From NCBI GenBank assembly GCA_964019335.1, contig OZ025651.1:916514-980513 (forward strand): a stretch of 64,000 bases of DNA, read 5' to 3'. Shown here in pieces: positions 22,512 to 33,452 of the stretch. The position numbers were made by a program, and so were the translations under genes. The stretch comes from Diplonema japonicum (taxonomy: Eukaryota > Euglenozoa > Diplonemea > Diplonemida > Diplonemidae). The notes beneath the pieces were generated by a model. It saw only the letters and a program-made list of their open reading frames with translations. It was not told where the DNA came from and searched no databases. The first letter of the stretch is position 1. Every line of letters begins with the position of its first letter.

Positions 22512-22713
22512 AATTTCTTTCTCTTTTTTTTTCTTTTTTCATTCTTTTAATAAAAAAATGCAAGAAAAATCACTCAAGTGGGGGGGGGGGGGGGGGGGGA
22601 GGAGGGGATATTACGGTGTTGGATAAGTTTTGCTTTTTTTTTTCTTTTTTCTTTTTTTTTCCCGGAAAAATAAAATAAAATAGGATTCACTTGTTTTCTT
22701 ACAAAAAAAAAAA

Positions 22714-23844
22714 ATGACTCCGAGCATGAGCACGCCTCCCACAAGAAGCATGATGGGCTCGAAACTGAGTAATGTTCCCGCAGCAGCGAGGCACGCGCAC
22801 AACACCAACAACAACAACCCCGCAAGGGGTGGCAAGACACTTCGCATCAAGGACCCAGCGGCTAAGGGCAACGTGATGTACGACGTACCATTGGAGCTGA
22901 TCGAGCTCACACACGGGTCCAGGGAACACTGGATGGCGATGAATGGCGGGGACAGGAAACCCTCACACAGAGCTTGCCTGTGCAAGCTGTTCCTGGACAA
23001 CAGGTGCGGACAAGGTGAAAAATGCAAATCGCTCCATGTCAACGTGGAATTCGTGCAGAAAAGCCGCCAGCAACGCGGCGTCGTGATCGACGACCAGTTC
23101 ATGAACGAGGTGGTGGTGGTCACCAAGGAACAAATCGTCTTTGCTGTTCGATTCCCAGCAGTTCTCCGAACAAAGGGTCTTGATTACTACAAGCGTGCAT
23201 GCAAGCAAACCGAAAGCATCACGCCCTTCCCACTATGCAGCGAACACAACCCGGGACTTGGTATGACAGGAGTGTGCAAAGCCGATAGAAACTGCGATAA
23301 AATCCATGTTAAACACGCTGAGCTCAAGGATCTCAACGAATGCCGCTTGCGGACACCTTGCTGCGGCCTCCACGGCGACGGTGCCATGCCCAACGGCAGT
23401 GTTGCAGTTCTTGTCGGCGAGAAGATGTTTCAGGTGCCAATGAAACACCTTTCATACACATCTTTGCAGTTGTGCAAACCTGTTTTCGGGCCTAACGATG
23501 TGTGCTCGTTGCACATCAGATCCAGGTGTAAGTATGGCAGGTCCTGCGGTAAGATGCATGTTTGCAGGAAATTTGCGGACGACAAGGGTTTCCTTGAGGC
23601 TGTGGAGAGGTCGCAGGGAGTTTCCGTTACACCTCCGCGGAGCCCGAAGCAGGAGTCGCTTAACTCTGCGATGTCTACTCCCAGGAGGGAGGAGCTTTAC
23701 GACTCGCGTCCTTGTGATTTTACACTGCTTGAGGAGTGTCCGCCCCCGCTGGTGGAGGAGGATGAGTCCGATATCTTGCAAACGTTGCTGACAGACGACT
23801 TCCAGTTGCCTGAATGGAACCAAGATTCGCCCTATCAGTTGTAG
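22714..23844 (+). CDS. Triple CCCH zinc-finger RNA-binding protein
   Basis: 376 residues with three C-x(n)-C-x5-C-x3-H fingers: CKLFLDNRCGQGEKCKSLH (~residues 90-108), CKADRNCDKIH (~187-197, first Cys upstream) and CSLHIRSRCKYGRSCGKMH (~266-284). A fourth Cys/His cluster (CRLRTPCCGLH) lies between. CCCH fingers bind AU-rich or other single-stranded RNA and regulate mRNA stability or translation. The arrangement of spaced fingers in otherwise unfamiliar sequence resembles the large CCCH families of kinetoplastids, where post-transcriptional control dominates; that comparison is from memory. The C terminus is acidic and Ser/Pro-rich, possibly an effector region. The start ATG at 22714 follows a T/C tract and A12. 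Confidence 0.85.
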   Translation: MTPSMSTPPTRSMMGSKLSNVPAAARHAHNTNNNNPARGGKTLRIKDPAAKGNVMYDVPLELIELTHGSREHWMAMNGGDRKPSHRACLCKLFLDNRCGQGEKCKSLHVNVEFVQKSRQQRGVVIDDQFMNEVVVVTKEQIVFAVRFPAVLRTKGLDYYKRACKQTESITPFPLCSEHNPGLGMTGVCKADRNCDKIHVKHAELKDLNECRLRTPCCGLHGDGAMPNGSVAVLVGEKMFQVPMKHLSYTSLQLCKPVFGPNDVCSLHIRSRCKYGRSCGKMHVCRKFADDKGFLEAVERSQGVSVTPPRSPKQESLNSAMSTPRREELYDSRPCDFTLLEECPPPLVEEDESDILQTLLTDDFQLPEWNQDSPYQL

Positions 23845-23953
23845 AGACTGGATTGAAATCGTGCTTCTTTCACTCAATTTTTTTAAGAATTTAGCGGTGT
23901 GCTCAATTTTTTTTAAGGGGGTTACTGGGTAAACTAATCTATCATTCAAAAAA

Positions 23954-24211
23954 ATGACAAAACCCGGCTCGTCCGCCTCCACGGAGGCGCCGCCCGGGGG
24001 CTTCGGCCGCGAAGAGGCGAGCGAGAAGGGGTGGGCACTTCAAGTGCGCAGGTGGTACGACGGGCAGGTGAGGAGCTTTGGCTTCCTAAATTCGTGCCGA
24101 CCTACCTCGAACCAACCCGAAGAATTCCCACCCCATCTGCCGATAAGAATGCAGCGACGCAGAAGGGAAACAACACAAGATAGACCCACCACCACGCTGC
24201 ACACCAAATAG
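23954..24211 (+). CDS. Small hypothetical protein, 85 aa
   Basis: Starts at ATG 23954 after an A-rich leader like those of its neighbours. GC content is coding-like against an AT-rich background. The sequence is charged and basic with no recognised motif (for example KGWALQVRRWYDGQVRSFGF). It may be a real small gene or the first exon of a longer one; no downstream exon was found in the desert that follows. Confidence 0.4.
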   Translation: MTKPGSSASTEAPPGGFGREEASEKGWALQVRRWYDGQVRSFGFLNSCRPTSNQPEEFPPHLPIRMQRRRRETTQDRPTTTLHTK

Positions 24212-25573
24212 TGTTGCAACCAAAGCCCCATTTTTTTTCCTTCTTTTTTAGAATGGGGAAGGGGAGGGGGAAAAAAAAAGAAGAAAAAAGAGGAGGGAAA
24301 AAAAAGAAAAAAGAAAGTGCGGGGTAGTATAAAGTTTTTTTGGAGCAAAAAAAAAAAGTAGAAATAAATAAGCAAACGGAACCAATAGAGAATACAAAGG
24401 CAGAGTGAAAACTTACAGATAAAATAGGGGGGAGGAGAACCCCGAACAAATTACGATTAGGTGTGGGATGGCGGGGTAGAACACACGAACAAATAAATAG
24501 ATTGCAAAATAAAGAGAATAGTTCAAAGTTTTACGTGTTTTCCCCCCCTCTGTTCTTCCCCTTTCTTTGGGTTGGTTACAAAGAGAATCAAAATGAAAAA
24601 AAAAATAAAAATGACATAATAGTTTTCAAAATTCCTAGTTCCCTATTTTCTTAAGAAGATTTTTTCTCTCGGCCTTCTCGAGCCTTGCTTCCCCCCGCCT
24701 TTGCTTTTCTCCCCCTTTTTTTTTCTTCTTCTTGTTTCCCCCCCTTTTCCCTCGTTTACTTCCCTCGCATCCCCTTTTCCCTTTTAAATTGTTCATCCGC
24801 CCACCTATCTTGGACTCAACAATATTTTTTCAACGATTTTTTTTTTTCAAGTTGTAGTTACTTACTTCATTGTTTTAAACATTCTTTCAGAAGACGAGAA
24901 AAAAAGAAAAAAAAAAAAAAAGTAAAAAAAGGAAATGATAGTTTTCCTTTTTTTTTTTTCCCCTCTTCTCCGTTCCCCTTCGAGTTCCCACTTTTTTTGA
25001 AAAAAAAAAAAAAAAAAAAAAAGCCACTGAAAAAAACGCACGATGGAAGCCCCCACCTCATCCATCAATTTTTCTTGTTCTTCTCCCTTTTTTAATTGAG
25101 AGAGACATCGAATTATAAAAGGGAGGGGGGAAAAGAGATTGGAGGAGGTAAAGCAGGCAAACAAAGGGAAGATTCCCAAAAGGAAAAAAAAAAAAAAAGG
25201 AGTCTTCTTGTCATAGTATTGTTTGAGGGTGTGCTATATTGTTTTTTTTTCTTCTTCTTCAAGAACGAAGAAATAAAACCTAACCTCTTAGTTTTTTTTT
25301 AAAGAAAATAAAAAAAAGTAATTCCATCTTCATTCTGGCTTCCTCTTTGTCACCTCTTTGTTTTTTTCTTTTTTCCCCTTTAGAAAAAGAAAGAGCAAAG
25401 GGGGGGGGGAGAAAACAAAAATATGAAGAAATAAAGAAAGAACCCATTCCGGGGTCTACTCCTGATTGGTACCTTTAAACTTTTTTTTCACGATTTTTTT
25501 TTCTTTTTTACCCAACTTCGATTTTCTTGTGAAAGTACCGAAGGCCTTCAACTTTGTACCTCCGTGGCGCAGC

Positions 25574-25611
<38 letters not shown>

Positions 25612-26822
25612 CGGCAAGTCTGCTGCTTTGTGTGTCTTTCTTTTCAAACTCAAAAAGAAAGAGTTAGTGAGTTAGCTGTTTGCCCTCTTCTCTCATTCCT
25701 ACCGCCCCCCCCCTCTCACTTTCCCTGATTTTCTTAATCTTGGAGCTGACGGATTGCTAACACTTCTGAATAAAAACACAAAAAAAAAAGCCCTCCCATC
25801 CCTTGGTGTTTCAATAGCGGTGTGCCCCTGATCAAGGGGTACATGTGCGTTGCAATTAACACTATAAAAATAAAAAATAAAAAATAAAAAAACCCAGGGT
25901 AGAAGGGAGACAAAAAAAGAAAAGAAAATGAAAAAAAAGAAAGTCCCGCTTCTCTTTTCTTTTATGGTATCACCTTCCTCCCGATAACCATTGCAATATT
26001 AAAAAAAAAAAAAGAAAATGGTTAATAAAAGAATGGGATGCAAAGGTATTATTATCTCAGTTCAAAAACAAAAAAAAAAGGGATGTTTTTCATAGCATTT
26101 TTTTAAAAAAAAATCACCCTAACCTCTGATTTATTTTTTGATTTATTTTTCCCAATTTATTTTTTCTTATTTTTTTTTCATAGCGCCCAGCTAGGTGCAA
26201 TAAAGGCTTGGCAAAAAAAAATTTTTTTTTAACCCAATCCTCTTCTCCTCCCATGTTTTTATATTTTCTTTTTCTCCAATATTTCTTCATTCCACTGACT
26301 TTAGTTTTCCCCCCTCTCCTTTTTTTTTCCTTCTCTTTCGCTCCTTCTTTTTTTTTCTCTTTCCCCAGCTTTTTCCTTTTTTAAAAAAAGAGGAAATTAA
26401 GAAGAGAACAAAAAATAAAGACACAGACCTTCTGGTCTTTTTTTCCCCCCCCTTCTTAGTTAAGTGCCGGTGGGGGGAAAAAAAGGCAGAAAGAAGGGAA
26501 GGAAGAAAAAAAAAAGAAAGGAAAACATGATTATTCCCTCCAGCTCGTCCCTCATTTCCCCTGTACCGATGGACGTAACTCTCTCCCTTAGGTTTTTTTT
26601 TTTTTTTTTTATAGTTTTTTTTTCTGAAAAAATTTTTTTCCCGTCGAGGAGAAGGAGAAAGAAAAAGAAAAAGAAAAACCTCGTCCATAGGTTGCGAATT
26701 TCCTTTATTTCTTTTATATTTTTTTATGCTTCCCCCATGTTTTTTTCTTTTCTTCTTGAAGTAGTATCAATCTTGGCACGTCAACCATCTACAGGCAAAA
26801 AAAAAAAAAGAAAAAAAAAAGA
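24212..26822 (+). other. 2.6-kb gene desert, homopolymer-rich
   Basis: The longest stretch without a convincing gene. It consists of A, T, C/T and G/A tracts (A24 near 24999 and A27 near 25579) with a few mixed-composition islands, for example 25750-25860 and 26180-26210. Open frames are homopolymer translations. I see no tRNA or rRNA. A short tRNA-like phrase (TCCGTGGCGCAGCC, near 25560) has no matching T-arm. Confidence 0.6.
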
Positions 26823-27943
26823 ATGCTCCCAGGTTACACCCCTCCTTATGCGGGAGGGCCTGCCCCTCCATTACCGCCCATTGGAATGCCGATGGGGATG
26901 CCAGTGCCTCCAATGCCAATGCAGGCCTCACCCGACCCCACGAGGTCTCAGACAGGAGTTTATGTAGGTAATCTAGACCCGAGCATTACGGAATCATATC
27001 TACAAATGGTGTTCGGGCAGTGCGGGACTGTGAAGAAGGCCATAGTTTGTGGCCCGGAAGTGGGCACACATAAGTACGGTATGCCCACCCAAAAAAAAAG
27101 AAGAAAGGAAAAAAAAAGGTTTCGTAGATTTTGACACACCCATTGCGCAATCCAAAGCACTGCAAATGAACGGCACCCTTCTTGCAGGCCGCGCAGTCAA
27201 GGTCGGCCCTGCACGGGGCACAGGAGCTACCACATCGTCTCGGCAGACCACAGCAGGGTCCGCCCCCACTGCTCCCGGTGCGAAGCCCGCTGGCATCTAT
27301 GTTGGTAATGTGCAAAGCACCACCACTGCTGAGCAGCTCAAGGCCTTCTTTTCACAAGTGGGCATCGTTACAAGCGCAGCGATGTGCGGACCACTAGGTG
27401 GTGAGTTTAGATATGGTGTGTGAGTGGAAGGAAGGAAACACATGTACACGCACAGGTTTCGTAGACTTCTTAACAGCGGAGGACAAGGAGAGGGCCATGC
27501 TCCTCGACGGACGGGAGCTTAACGGTAAGCCCGTTAAAATAGGGCTCCCAAAAGGGACCGGGGCACAGCCCACCCCGAAGCCACCCATGGCGCTGACACC
27601 CGTTCAGGTCCACACCCAGTACTCCCAGATGCTTGCTGCGCAACAGCAGAACTACAGAGCCATAGCAGGCGAGCCGGCTCTTGCACCGACGTCTGCGGCA
27701 GCTGCAGCAGTTTCTAGCAGCGAGTCTAGCGAGACCCGACGAGATCGAAGAAGAAAGCGAAGGAGAAAAAGGCGATCGCCGTCATTTAGTAGCAGCAGCA
27801 GCGAGAGCGACAGCCGATACAGAAGAAAACGTGACCGGGACAGGAGACGGGACAGAGACAGAGATAGGGACAGAGATAGGGACAGAGATAGGGATAGGGA
27901 CAGGGATAGGCACCGTGATGACCGACGATCCCGCAGATCTTAG
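26823..27943 (+). CDS. Two-RRM, RS/RD-rich RNA-binding protein, three exons
   Basis: Exons 26823-27078, 27119-27415, 27456-27943, with two 40-nt introns; product 346 aa. RRM1 (VYVGNLDPSITE to the RNP1 core Y-G-F-V-D-F) and RRM2 (IYVGNVQSTTTAEQLK to RYGFVDFLTAEDKE) are each split by an intron inside the RNP1 glycine codon. The N terminus is Pro/Met-rich. The C terminus is an Arg-Ser/Arg-Asp domain (SSSSSESDSRYRRKRDRDRR followed by RD repeats). The architecture is that of SR-type or U2AF/TIA-like splicing regulators acting in the nucleus. A close orthologue cannot be chosen from the sequence alone. The start ATG follows an A-rich leader. Confidence 0.9.
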
Positions 27944-28000
27944 AAAAGTAGGAACGATTAGACTAGGAGAGTATTTTTATTCAACTCATGGGAGGAGTAC

Positions 28001-28027
28001 TTCTTTTTTTTTATAAACCCCCCACAG
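28001..28027 (+). promoter_or_regulatory. Pyrimidine tract with CAG abutting start codon
   Basis: TTCTTTTTTTTTATAAACCC, then CCCACAG, immediately before ATG 28028. This is a textbook 3' splice acceptor placed exactly at the start codon of the helicase gene. It may be a trans-splicing acceptor or the end of a 5' leader intron. Confidence 0.45.
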
Positions 28028-31000
28028 ATGCAGTTGGTGACGAAGGTCACGATGAAGCGTACCTTGGAGGAGAACGGACCGCTCTGCGAGTGCCAAGCGC
28101 CAGCTGTGCAGCGCACGGTGGTGAAGGACGGGCAGAACAAGGGGAGGATCTTTTGGACGTGTGGGACACGGACGTGCAAGCACTTTGCATGGGACGACAT
28201 GCCAGGGCCCAAGGGGGCGAGGGGCGGGGCCGGGGGTGCAGGTGGGGACACCAGAGGGTTCGGCGGCACCGTAAGAAACGCACAAAACGCGGTCATCACA
28301 AGAAACCCAGCTTGCCAAAAGCAGCCTATTGACATCCAGGTCGTGGGCTATGGCGCACTCATGAAAGACCTTGATGTCCCCTCACCCGCCTTGCAGGTGT
28401 CCTTCCCGAGAGAAGGAACCGACGACCTGGTCAAAGCGCTGACCGACATCCAAGGCGTGACGCCACTGCACATCGACACAGAGCAGGGCATCCGCTTGTA
28501 CAGAGAACAGGACTACAACGCCATCTCAGAGGTATTCAGGAAGCACCCTCAATACGACGTACTCCACCCGCCTGCCTCCGTCTTCAACGCAGTGATCACC
28601 GAGATGCACAGGAAGCGTCCCGAGATGGAGTGGAGCGATTGCGACATACCTCTGTTGCTTCAGAAGAAACTGATGCCGTTTCAAAGAGAAGGTGTTGAGT
28701 ATGCAGTGAGGCGCGGGGGGAAGGTGCTCATAGGAGATGAGATGGGGTTGGGGAAGACGATACAAGCCATCGCATTGATGAGCTACTACAGGAAGGAGTG
28801 GCCTGCATTGGTGATCGTCCCATCGGGTTTGAAGTTCGTGTGGTATTCTGCAGTGCTGGCTGAGCTCCCGTATCTCAACCCGGACCTTGTCCAAGTGGTG
28901 GCGACCTCGAAGGAGGAGCTTCGTGGCATGCTGTGCATTATGTCCTACGACATCTGTTCGAGGAACGCCGATGCTGTCATGAAGAAAAGGTTCCGTGTTG
29001 TCTGCCTCGACGAAGCGCATTCCATAAAGAACGACAGGTCGCAACGTTTCAAGAACATCCGCCCCATCCTCCAAAACGCCGATCGTCTCGTCCTCCTAAC
29101 GGGCACACCGGCTTTAAACCGACCCATCGAACTTTACACCCAGGTCGAGTGCCTCCTAAAGCAAAGAAATCACATCTTCTGCAACAAGAAGGAATTCGGC
29201 CAACGGTACTGCGACTTGAAGACGTCCAGCTTCGGGATCGGTCTCGACTGGAAGGGACATGCTAATTTGCAGGAATTACAATACGTTTTGAGGTTGACAT
29301 GCATGATAAGAAGGGAGAAGGCAATGGTACTCCACGAGCTGCCCGAGAAGAGACGTGCGGAAGTGCACGTCACGATTAACGACAAGGAGATGAAGCTTAT
29401 GGACGCCAGTCTGAACAAGCTGAAGGACAGGTTCCGTTCGCTGGACGAGATAGCACTGGTGGACGAGGCGGCGGATGGGTTGGGGGCTCAAGCGAGTGGG
29501 AAAACCGTGCTGAAGAAAAATCAAGTAGTGCACCTTTTCAACGCCACATCAAAGGCGAAACAGCAGCCTGTGTGCGAGTACATCGAACAGAGCTACTCCA
29601 CTGGCGAAAAGGTGCTCGTCTTCGCACACCATATCGACATGCTGAATGCCATCGAGAGCTGTGTGGTGGGCATCTGCCGCAAGCACAACGCCGACCCGCA
29701 GCTCGTGAAGAACGACGGCATGTGGGACCATGTCCGCATCGACGGGAGCGTCGCCGCCCTTCGCAAGAAGGAACTCGCCGACCACTTCCAAGACAACAAA
29801 CAATGCAAATTCGCCATCCTGTCCATCCTGGCATGCGGCGTGGGTCTCACCTTCCACAGCAGCAGCACAGTTATCTTTGCCGAACTGTACTGGACTCCCG
29901 GACAGCTCGTGCAAGCTGAGGACCGCGTGCACCGTATCGGCCAGAAGGACCAGTGCAGCATCAAGTACATCCTTGCTCAGAATACCAGCGACGATTTACT
30001 GTGGCCTCTTCTCAACAGAAAGCTCGCCGTGTTAGGTGCCGCGCTGAACAAGAGGGACGAAGAGGGTGAGAACAAGGAGACATGGACTGAGGAGGTGAAG
30101 CAGTTCCACCGTCAAGCGGAGGGCAGGGTGCTGCCGGGCACAGAGACTGCCACTTCGTCATTCATGGACAAGAATACCAAGAAGCCCAAGACCGGTGCGA
30201 AGCAGCAACAAAGCTCCAACCCGTCCATGAAGCAGGGCACTCTTGCGGACTGGGGCGTCAAGCGTGATAGTCCGAATGAACAAACGCCTCCAGCTGCCCC
30301 CGCCTCCGCCCCTGCCCCGCTCGCAGTACCGCCTCTTCCTGTCCAACAGCAGCATCAAGCACCGGCATCAGCTCATGTGGCGTTTGCACCAACAGCGTTG
30401 CCCATGAACCGTCCTCAGACAGCACCCCCACCTTCAAAGCCGCAGGCTTTCGTTCCTTCTAACCGTCCTGTTGCTTTTGTACCGAACAACCCGCCCGTGC
30501 AGCCGTCCAAGCCGGTGCCCTTCGTACCGCCCTCCTCGATACCGGCCGCTTTTGTCCCTCATGTCCCTCAGTCGAACAAGCCGCAGCCCTTCGCCCCCAG
30601 CTCCAAGCCCGTCCCTTTCAGCCCCGCGGTTTCCACGCCAGTGCCCTTTGCAAGTGCTGCGTCTCTAAAGCCTGTGCCTTTTGTTCCTGCACCTCAGACA
30701 CCTCCTAGCATCAGTACGGGTGTGAGACCCTCGTCCAGCAATTCTGCCCCTGCGAACAACACCCCTACTTCTCTGGCTCATACCTCGGTCCCCTCTCCTT
30801 GTCCCATGTCAGGGTCCGAAACGAGCCCACAAAAGAGGCGAAGGAGATTCACGCTGCTTGCCGGCTCGCCTCAGCCGGGTAATCCCGCACCTCCCGTGCC
30901 TGTGCCTGCGCCTGCGCCTGTGCATGCACCGGCGTGTACTGATGTGTCACCATCAGTTCCTATGCCACGGGCTGCTGCTTCTGCGCCACCTGTATCCAAG

Positions 31001-31420
31001 CCTGTGCCTTTTACCCCCGCACTGGCAGGTAACACCGTATCCCAATCTACTGCTCCTGCAGTACCGGTGGTGCCTGTGCCAGTGCCTGCTTCAACTCATC
31101 GATCTGATCCCGTTCCTTTTGTTGCCCCTGCACTAATGAAAGCTACCGTAAGTAATCAACCTGTTCCAACCCCAGCTCGTGCTCTTGCGCCTCCGCCTGC
31201 CCCCGTTGCCCCTGCCGCTGTACCTGTTCAAGCAACACGTCAAGGACACTCTCCTGACTTTAACCCATATGTTGTATGCCATCACATCACCACTTTAAGC
31301 TACACACAGAACCTGCTCGAACGAACATCGCAGTCCACACTCACTACACCAAAGGCAGGTGGTGGCGACATGAAAGCTAAGCTCTTGGCCGTTGCGTTCA
31401 AAAAGAGGAAAACCACCTAA
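28028..31420 (+). CDS. SNF2 helicase, SMARCAL1/ZRANB3-like, with GRF zinc finger
   Basis: ATP-dependent DNA-annealing or fork-remodelling type helicase. Order: GRF-type zinc finger (LCECQAPAV to TCKHFAWDD, residues ~18-60), SNF2 ATPase with Walker A GDEMGLGKT (~235-243) and DEAH box (~327-330), helicase C domain ending in RVHRIGQ (~633-639), then a PCNA-interaction-like KQGTLADWG (~735), then a ~350-residue Pro-rich tail with repeated KPVPFVP-like units. SMARCAL1/ZRANB3 act at stalled replication forks. A 36-nt in-frame GTATGC...ACACAG segment (31274-31309) near the end is probably an intron, shortening 1130 aa by 12. Next ATG at 28052 is an alternative start. Orthology within SMARCAL1, ZRANB3 and related SNF2 helicases needs a tree. 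Confidence 0.92.
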   Translation: MQLVTKVTMKRTLEENGPLCECQAPAVQRTVVKDGQNKGRIFWTCGTRTCKHFAWDDMPGPKGARGGAGGAGGDTRGFGGTVRNAQNAVITRNPACQKQPIDIQVVGYGALMKDLDVPSPALQVSFPREGTDDLVKALTDIQGVTPLHIDTEQGIRLYREQDYNAISEVFRKHPQYDVLHPPASVFNAVITEMHRKRPEMEWSDCDIPLLLQKKLMPFQREGVEYAVRRGGKVLIGDEMGLGKTIQAIALMSYYRKEWPALVIVPSGLKFVWYSAVLAELPYLNPDLVQVVATSKEELRGMLCIMSYDICSRNADAVMKKRFRVVCLDEAHSIKNDRSQRFKNIRPILQNADRLVLLTGTPALNRPIELYTQVECLLKQRNHIFCNKKEFGQRYCDLKTSSFGIGLDWKGHANLQELQYVLRLTCMIRREKAMVLHELPEKRRAEVHVTINDKEMKLMDASLNKLKDRFRSLDEIALVDEAADGLGAQASGKTVLKKNQVVHLFNATSKAKQQPVCEYIEQSYSTGEKVLVFAHHIDMLNAIESCVVGICRKHNADPQLVKNDGMWDHVRIDGSVAALRKKELADHFQDNKQCKFAILSILACGVGLTFHSSSTVIFAELYWTPGQLVQAEDRVHRIGQKDQCSIKYILAQNTSDDLLWPLLNRKLAVLGAALNKRDEEGENKETWTEEVKQFHRQAEGRVLPGTETATSSFMDKNTKKPKTGAKQQQSSNPSMKQGTLADWGVKRDSPNEQTPPAAPASAPAPLAVPPLPVQQQHQAPASAHVAFAPTALPMNRPQTAPPPSKPQAFVPSNRPVAFVPNNPPVQPSKPVPFVPPSSIPAAFVPHVPQSNKPQPFAPSSKPVPFSPAVSTPVPFASAASLKPVPFVPAPQTPPSISTGVRPSSSNSAPANNTPTSLAHTSVPSPCPMSGSETSPQKRRRRFTLLAGSPQPGNPAPPVPVPAPAPVHAPACTDVSPSVPMPRAAASAPPVSKPVPFTPALAGNTVSQSTAPAVPVVPVPVPASTHRSDPVPFVAPALMKATVSNQPVPTPARALAPPPAPVAPAAVPVQATRQGHSPDFNPYVVCHHITTLSYTQNLLERTSQSTLTTPKAGGGDMKAKLLAVAFKKRKTT

Positions 31421-32449
31421 CATACTAGATACTCTTAGTACTACGTACTAAAGCTTTTTTTTCTTCTTTTTCTCCCCCCCCTTTCTTTTTTTTTCTTCCC
31501 CCTTCCCCCCATCCGCTTTCATCCATTTTTCTTCTTCATATTTTTTCTTCTTTTTTTCCCCCGTTGTCGAAAAATGTTTGTTAAAGGTTATCATTGGTAA
31601 GTCCGTGAATCATAGCTGCGATCTGATGTCCGGCGCCCAGAGTTGCGCTGTAGCTACTGGCTACTGTTCGTCCGCATATTTGACATGTAAGTCCATATTA
31701 GACAACAACAAAAAAGAGTGAGAAATGAAAGTGCCAAGACAAGAACTATCCTCGTCTTTACAGCAGCTGCAGTCCCTTGTTGACGCCTAGGGGGGGCTGG
31801 CGCAAACTTACAATATCGAGGTTGAGCACCTCCCTCCACCTAACTGAAGGCAGGGCGGCGAGGCATTAAGAACAAAATGGGAACAAAAAAAAAAAAAGAA
31901 ACGATTTGGAATTCTGTTTTCTTCTTTCATTTCTTATACTAAGTTTTTGACTTGTCTCAACAAAAGGGGGACCTTGGCAACGTGTTTACGGGTTTTTATA
32001 AACTTCTTCGGGTTTCTACCCGGCACGTACAAACAACAGCCAGTTCCTCTTTTCTTTTTCTTTTTCTACCAACGAGAGGTGAACGAATTCACCATCCTCG
32101 GGCTGTATTCATATTCATCTCCCTTTCCTTAAAGAACTCTTTTGCTAACTCTTACCTGGTCCTTCTCTTATTTTTTTTTTGTTTCCGAACAGGTGCGCGT
32201 TTTCAAGGCATTTGAATGGACAAAGCGAGAAAGAGCGACGAAGGAGAGGAAGGTGGAAAGCAGAAGACTTATTTTCTAACTTTATTATTTTTTATTCAAG
32301 TGAAGCTTGCAGCAAGGAGCTTGCTACATTGAGATCAAGTGTCTAAAAAAACTGTACCAAAACAAAAAGGGGGAAAGGAGGTGGGAGAGAAAAGAAACGA
32401 CAACGTGAGAAAAAAAAGAAAGAAAAAAAAAGGAAAAGCTGTGCACGCG
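31421..32449 (+). other. Intergenic
   Basis: C/T-rich tract at 31450-31560, then a mixed-composition stretch (31570-31870) with two GTAAGTCC phrases and no open frame of note, then another pyrimidine tract ending in an AG near 32190. A ~40-base phrase at 31988-32025 recurs at 35003-35036. No gene seen. Confidence 0.5.
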
Positions 32450-33370
32450 ATGCCGGGGGGGTTCAAGAATTTCCTCGCCTCAGACAAGGGAGCGGAACGG
32501 CAGAGGAAGGCGGAGATAAAAAGCATGAAGAAGTCCCTGGAGTGCACGGGGTACCTGGAGAAGCCCAACACAGAGGTGACCGACCTGGGCAGCACAAAGG
32601 CGGCTGGATGCGTAGGCCATGCAGCTACGATGCAAGGGTGGAGGTTGAAGAACGAGGACGCTCAGGTTCTGGAAGCAGACGAGGACAGGCTGCTGGCAGG
32701 GATGTACGACGGGCACGGCGGCGACATGGCCGCAAAATACCTAAAGGACCACCTAGCAGAAGCGATGAAGGGAAAGAAAGACACTGCCGAGATCCAAGAC
32801 ACCTTTGCAGAGGTAGACAGCAGAATGCGAAAGACAGGACAAGACTTAGGCTCCACAGGCGCAACCTGCAATTTTGTAATCGTAGAAAGCGACAGAATAT
32901 TATGTGCAAACACAGGAGACTGCAGGGCGGTGCTGTGCAGAGGGACCGGGGCCATTGCGCTTTCGAAAGATCATCAGCCTGATGATGAAGGTGAACGGGA
33001 ACGGGTGGAAAAAGCAGGCTTGACAGTAGCCAAGGGTCGGATCGATGGGATGCTGAATGTGAGCCGTGCCTTTGGTGACTTTGATTTCAAAGACGAAGCA
33101 CGCCCTGCCTCAGAACAGGCAGTCTCTCCTTGCTGCGATGTCACCTCTACCCCCAGGTCACCATCTGACTCCTTTATCCTTCAAGCTTGTGACGGTATTT
33201 GGGGTGTGCTCACCGACGAGCAAGCATGCAGTTTTGTCTCTAACCTCCACCCCGCTACGTCCCCACAGGGGATCATTGCCCAGCTGTGCCAGAAATGCCT
33301 CACTACCGAAGACCCTGGCGGGCCAGGGAGTGATAACATGTCGGTAAATTTAATATTCTTTGATAACTGA
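32450..33370 (+). CDS. PP2C-family protein serine/threonine phosphatase
   Basis: 306 residues from the first ATG (32450; the frame is open back to a GTG at 32339 through poly-lysine-coding A runs). PP2C motifs in order: GWRLKNEDAQ (usual G-x-R-x-x-M-E-D-A, here Asn for Met), YDGHGG with the metal-binding Asp, STGATCNFVIV, ANTGDCRAVLCR, DHQPDDEGERERVEKAG, NVSRAFGDFDFK, ACDGIWGVL and GSDNMSVNLIFF. All metal-coordinating Asp positions expected (DGHGG, CDGIW, DNMS) are present, so it should be active with Mn/Mg. It is a minimal PP2C, about 300 aa, with a short basic N-terminal extension. Substrates unknown. Confidence 0.95.
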   Translation: MPGGFKNFLASDKGAERQRKAEIKSMKKSLECTGYLEKPNTEVTDLGSTKAAGCVGHAATMQGWRLKNEDAQVLEADEDRLLAGMYDGHGGDMAAKYLKDHLAEAMKGKKDTAEIQDTFAEVDSRMRKTGQDLGSTGATCNFVIVESDRILCANTGDCRAVLCRGTGAIALSKDHQPDDEGERERVEKAGLTVAKGRIDGMLNVSRAFGDFDFKDEARPASEQAVSPCCDVTSTPRSPSDSFILQACDGIWGVLTDEQACSFVSNLHPATSPQGIIAQLCQKCLTTEDPGGPGSDNMSVNLIFFDN

Positions 33371-33452
33371 CAGTAAAAATAAACTTGTTTTTTATTACAC
33401 AGGTGCATGGGGGAGAAAAAAAAAAAGGTAAACACTGTAAAACGAATAGTGT

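Noticed and set aside
25555-25580. tRNA 5' half
   Set aside because: A-box-like phrase only, followed directly by an A27 run; no B box.
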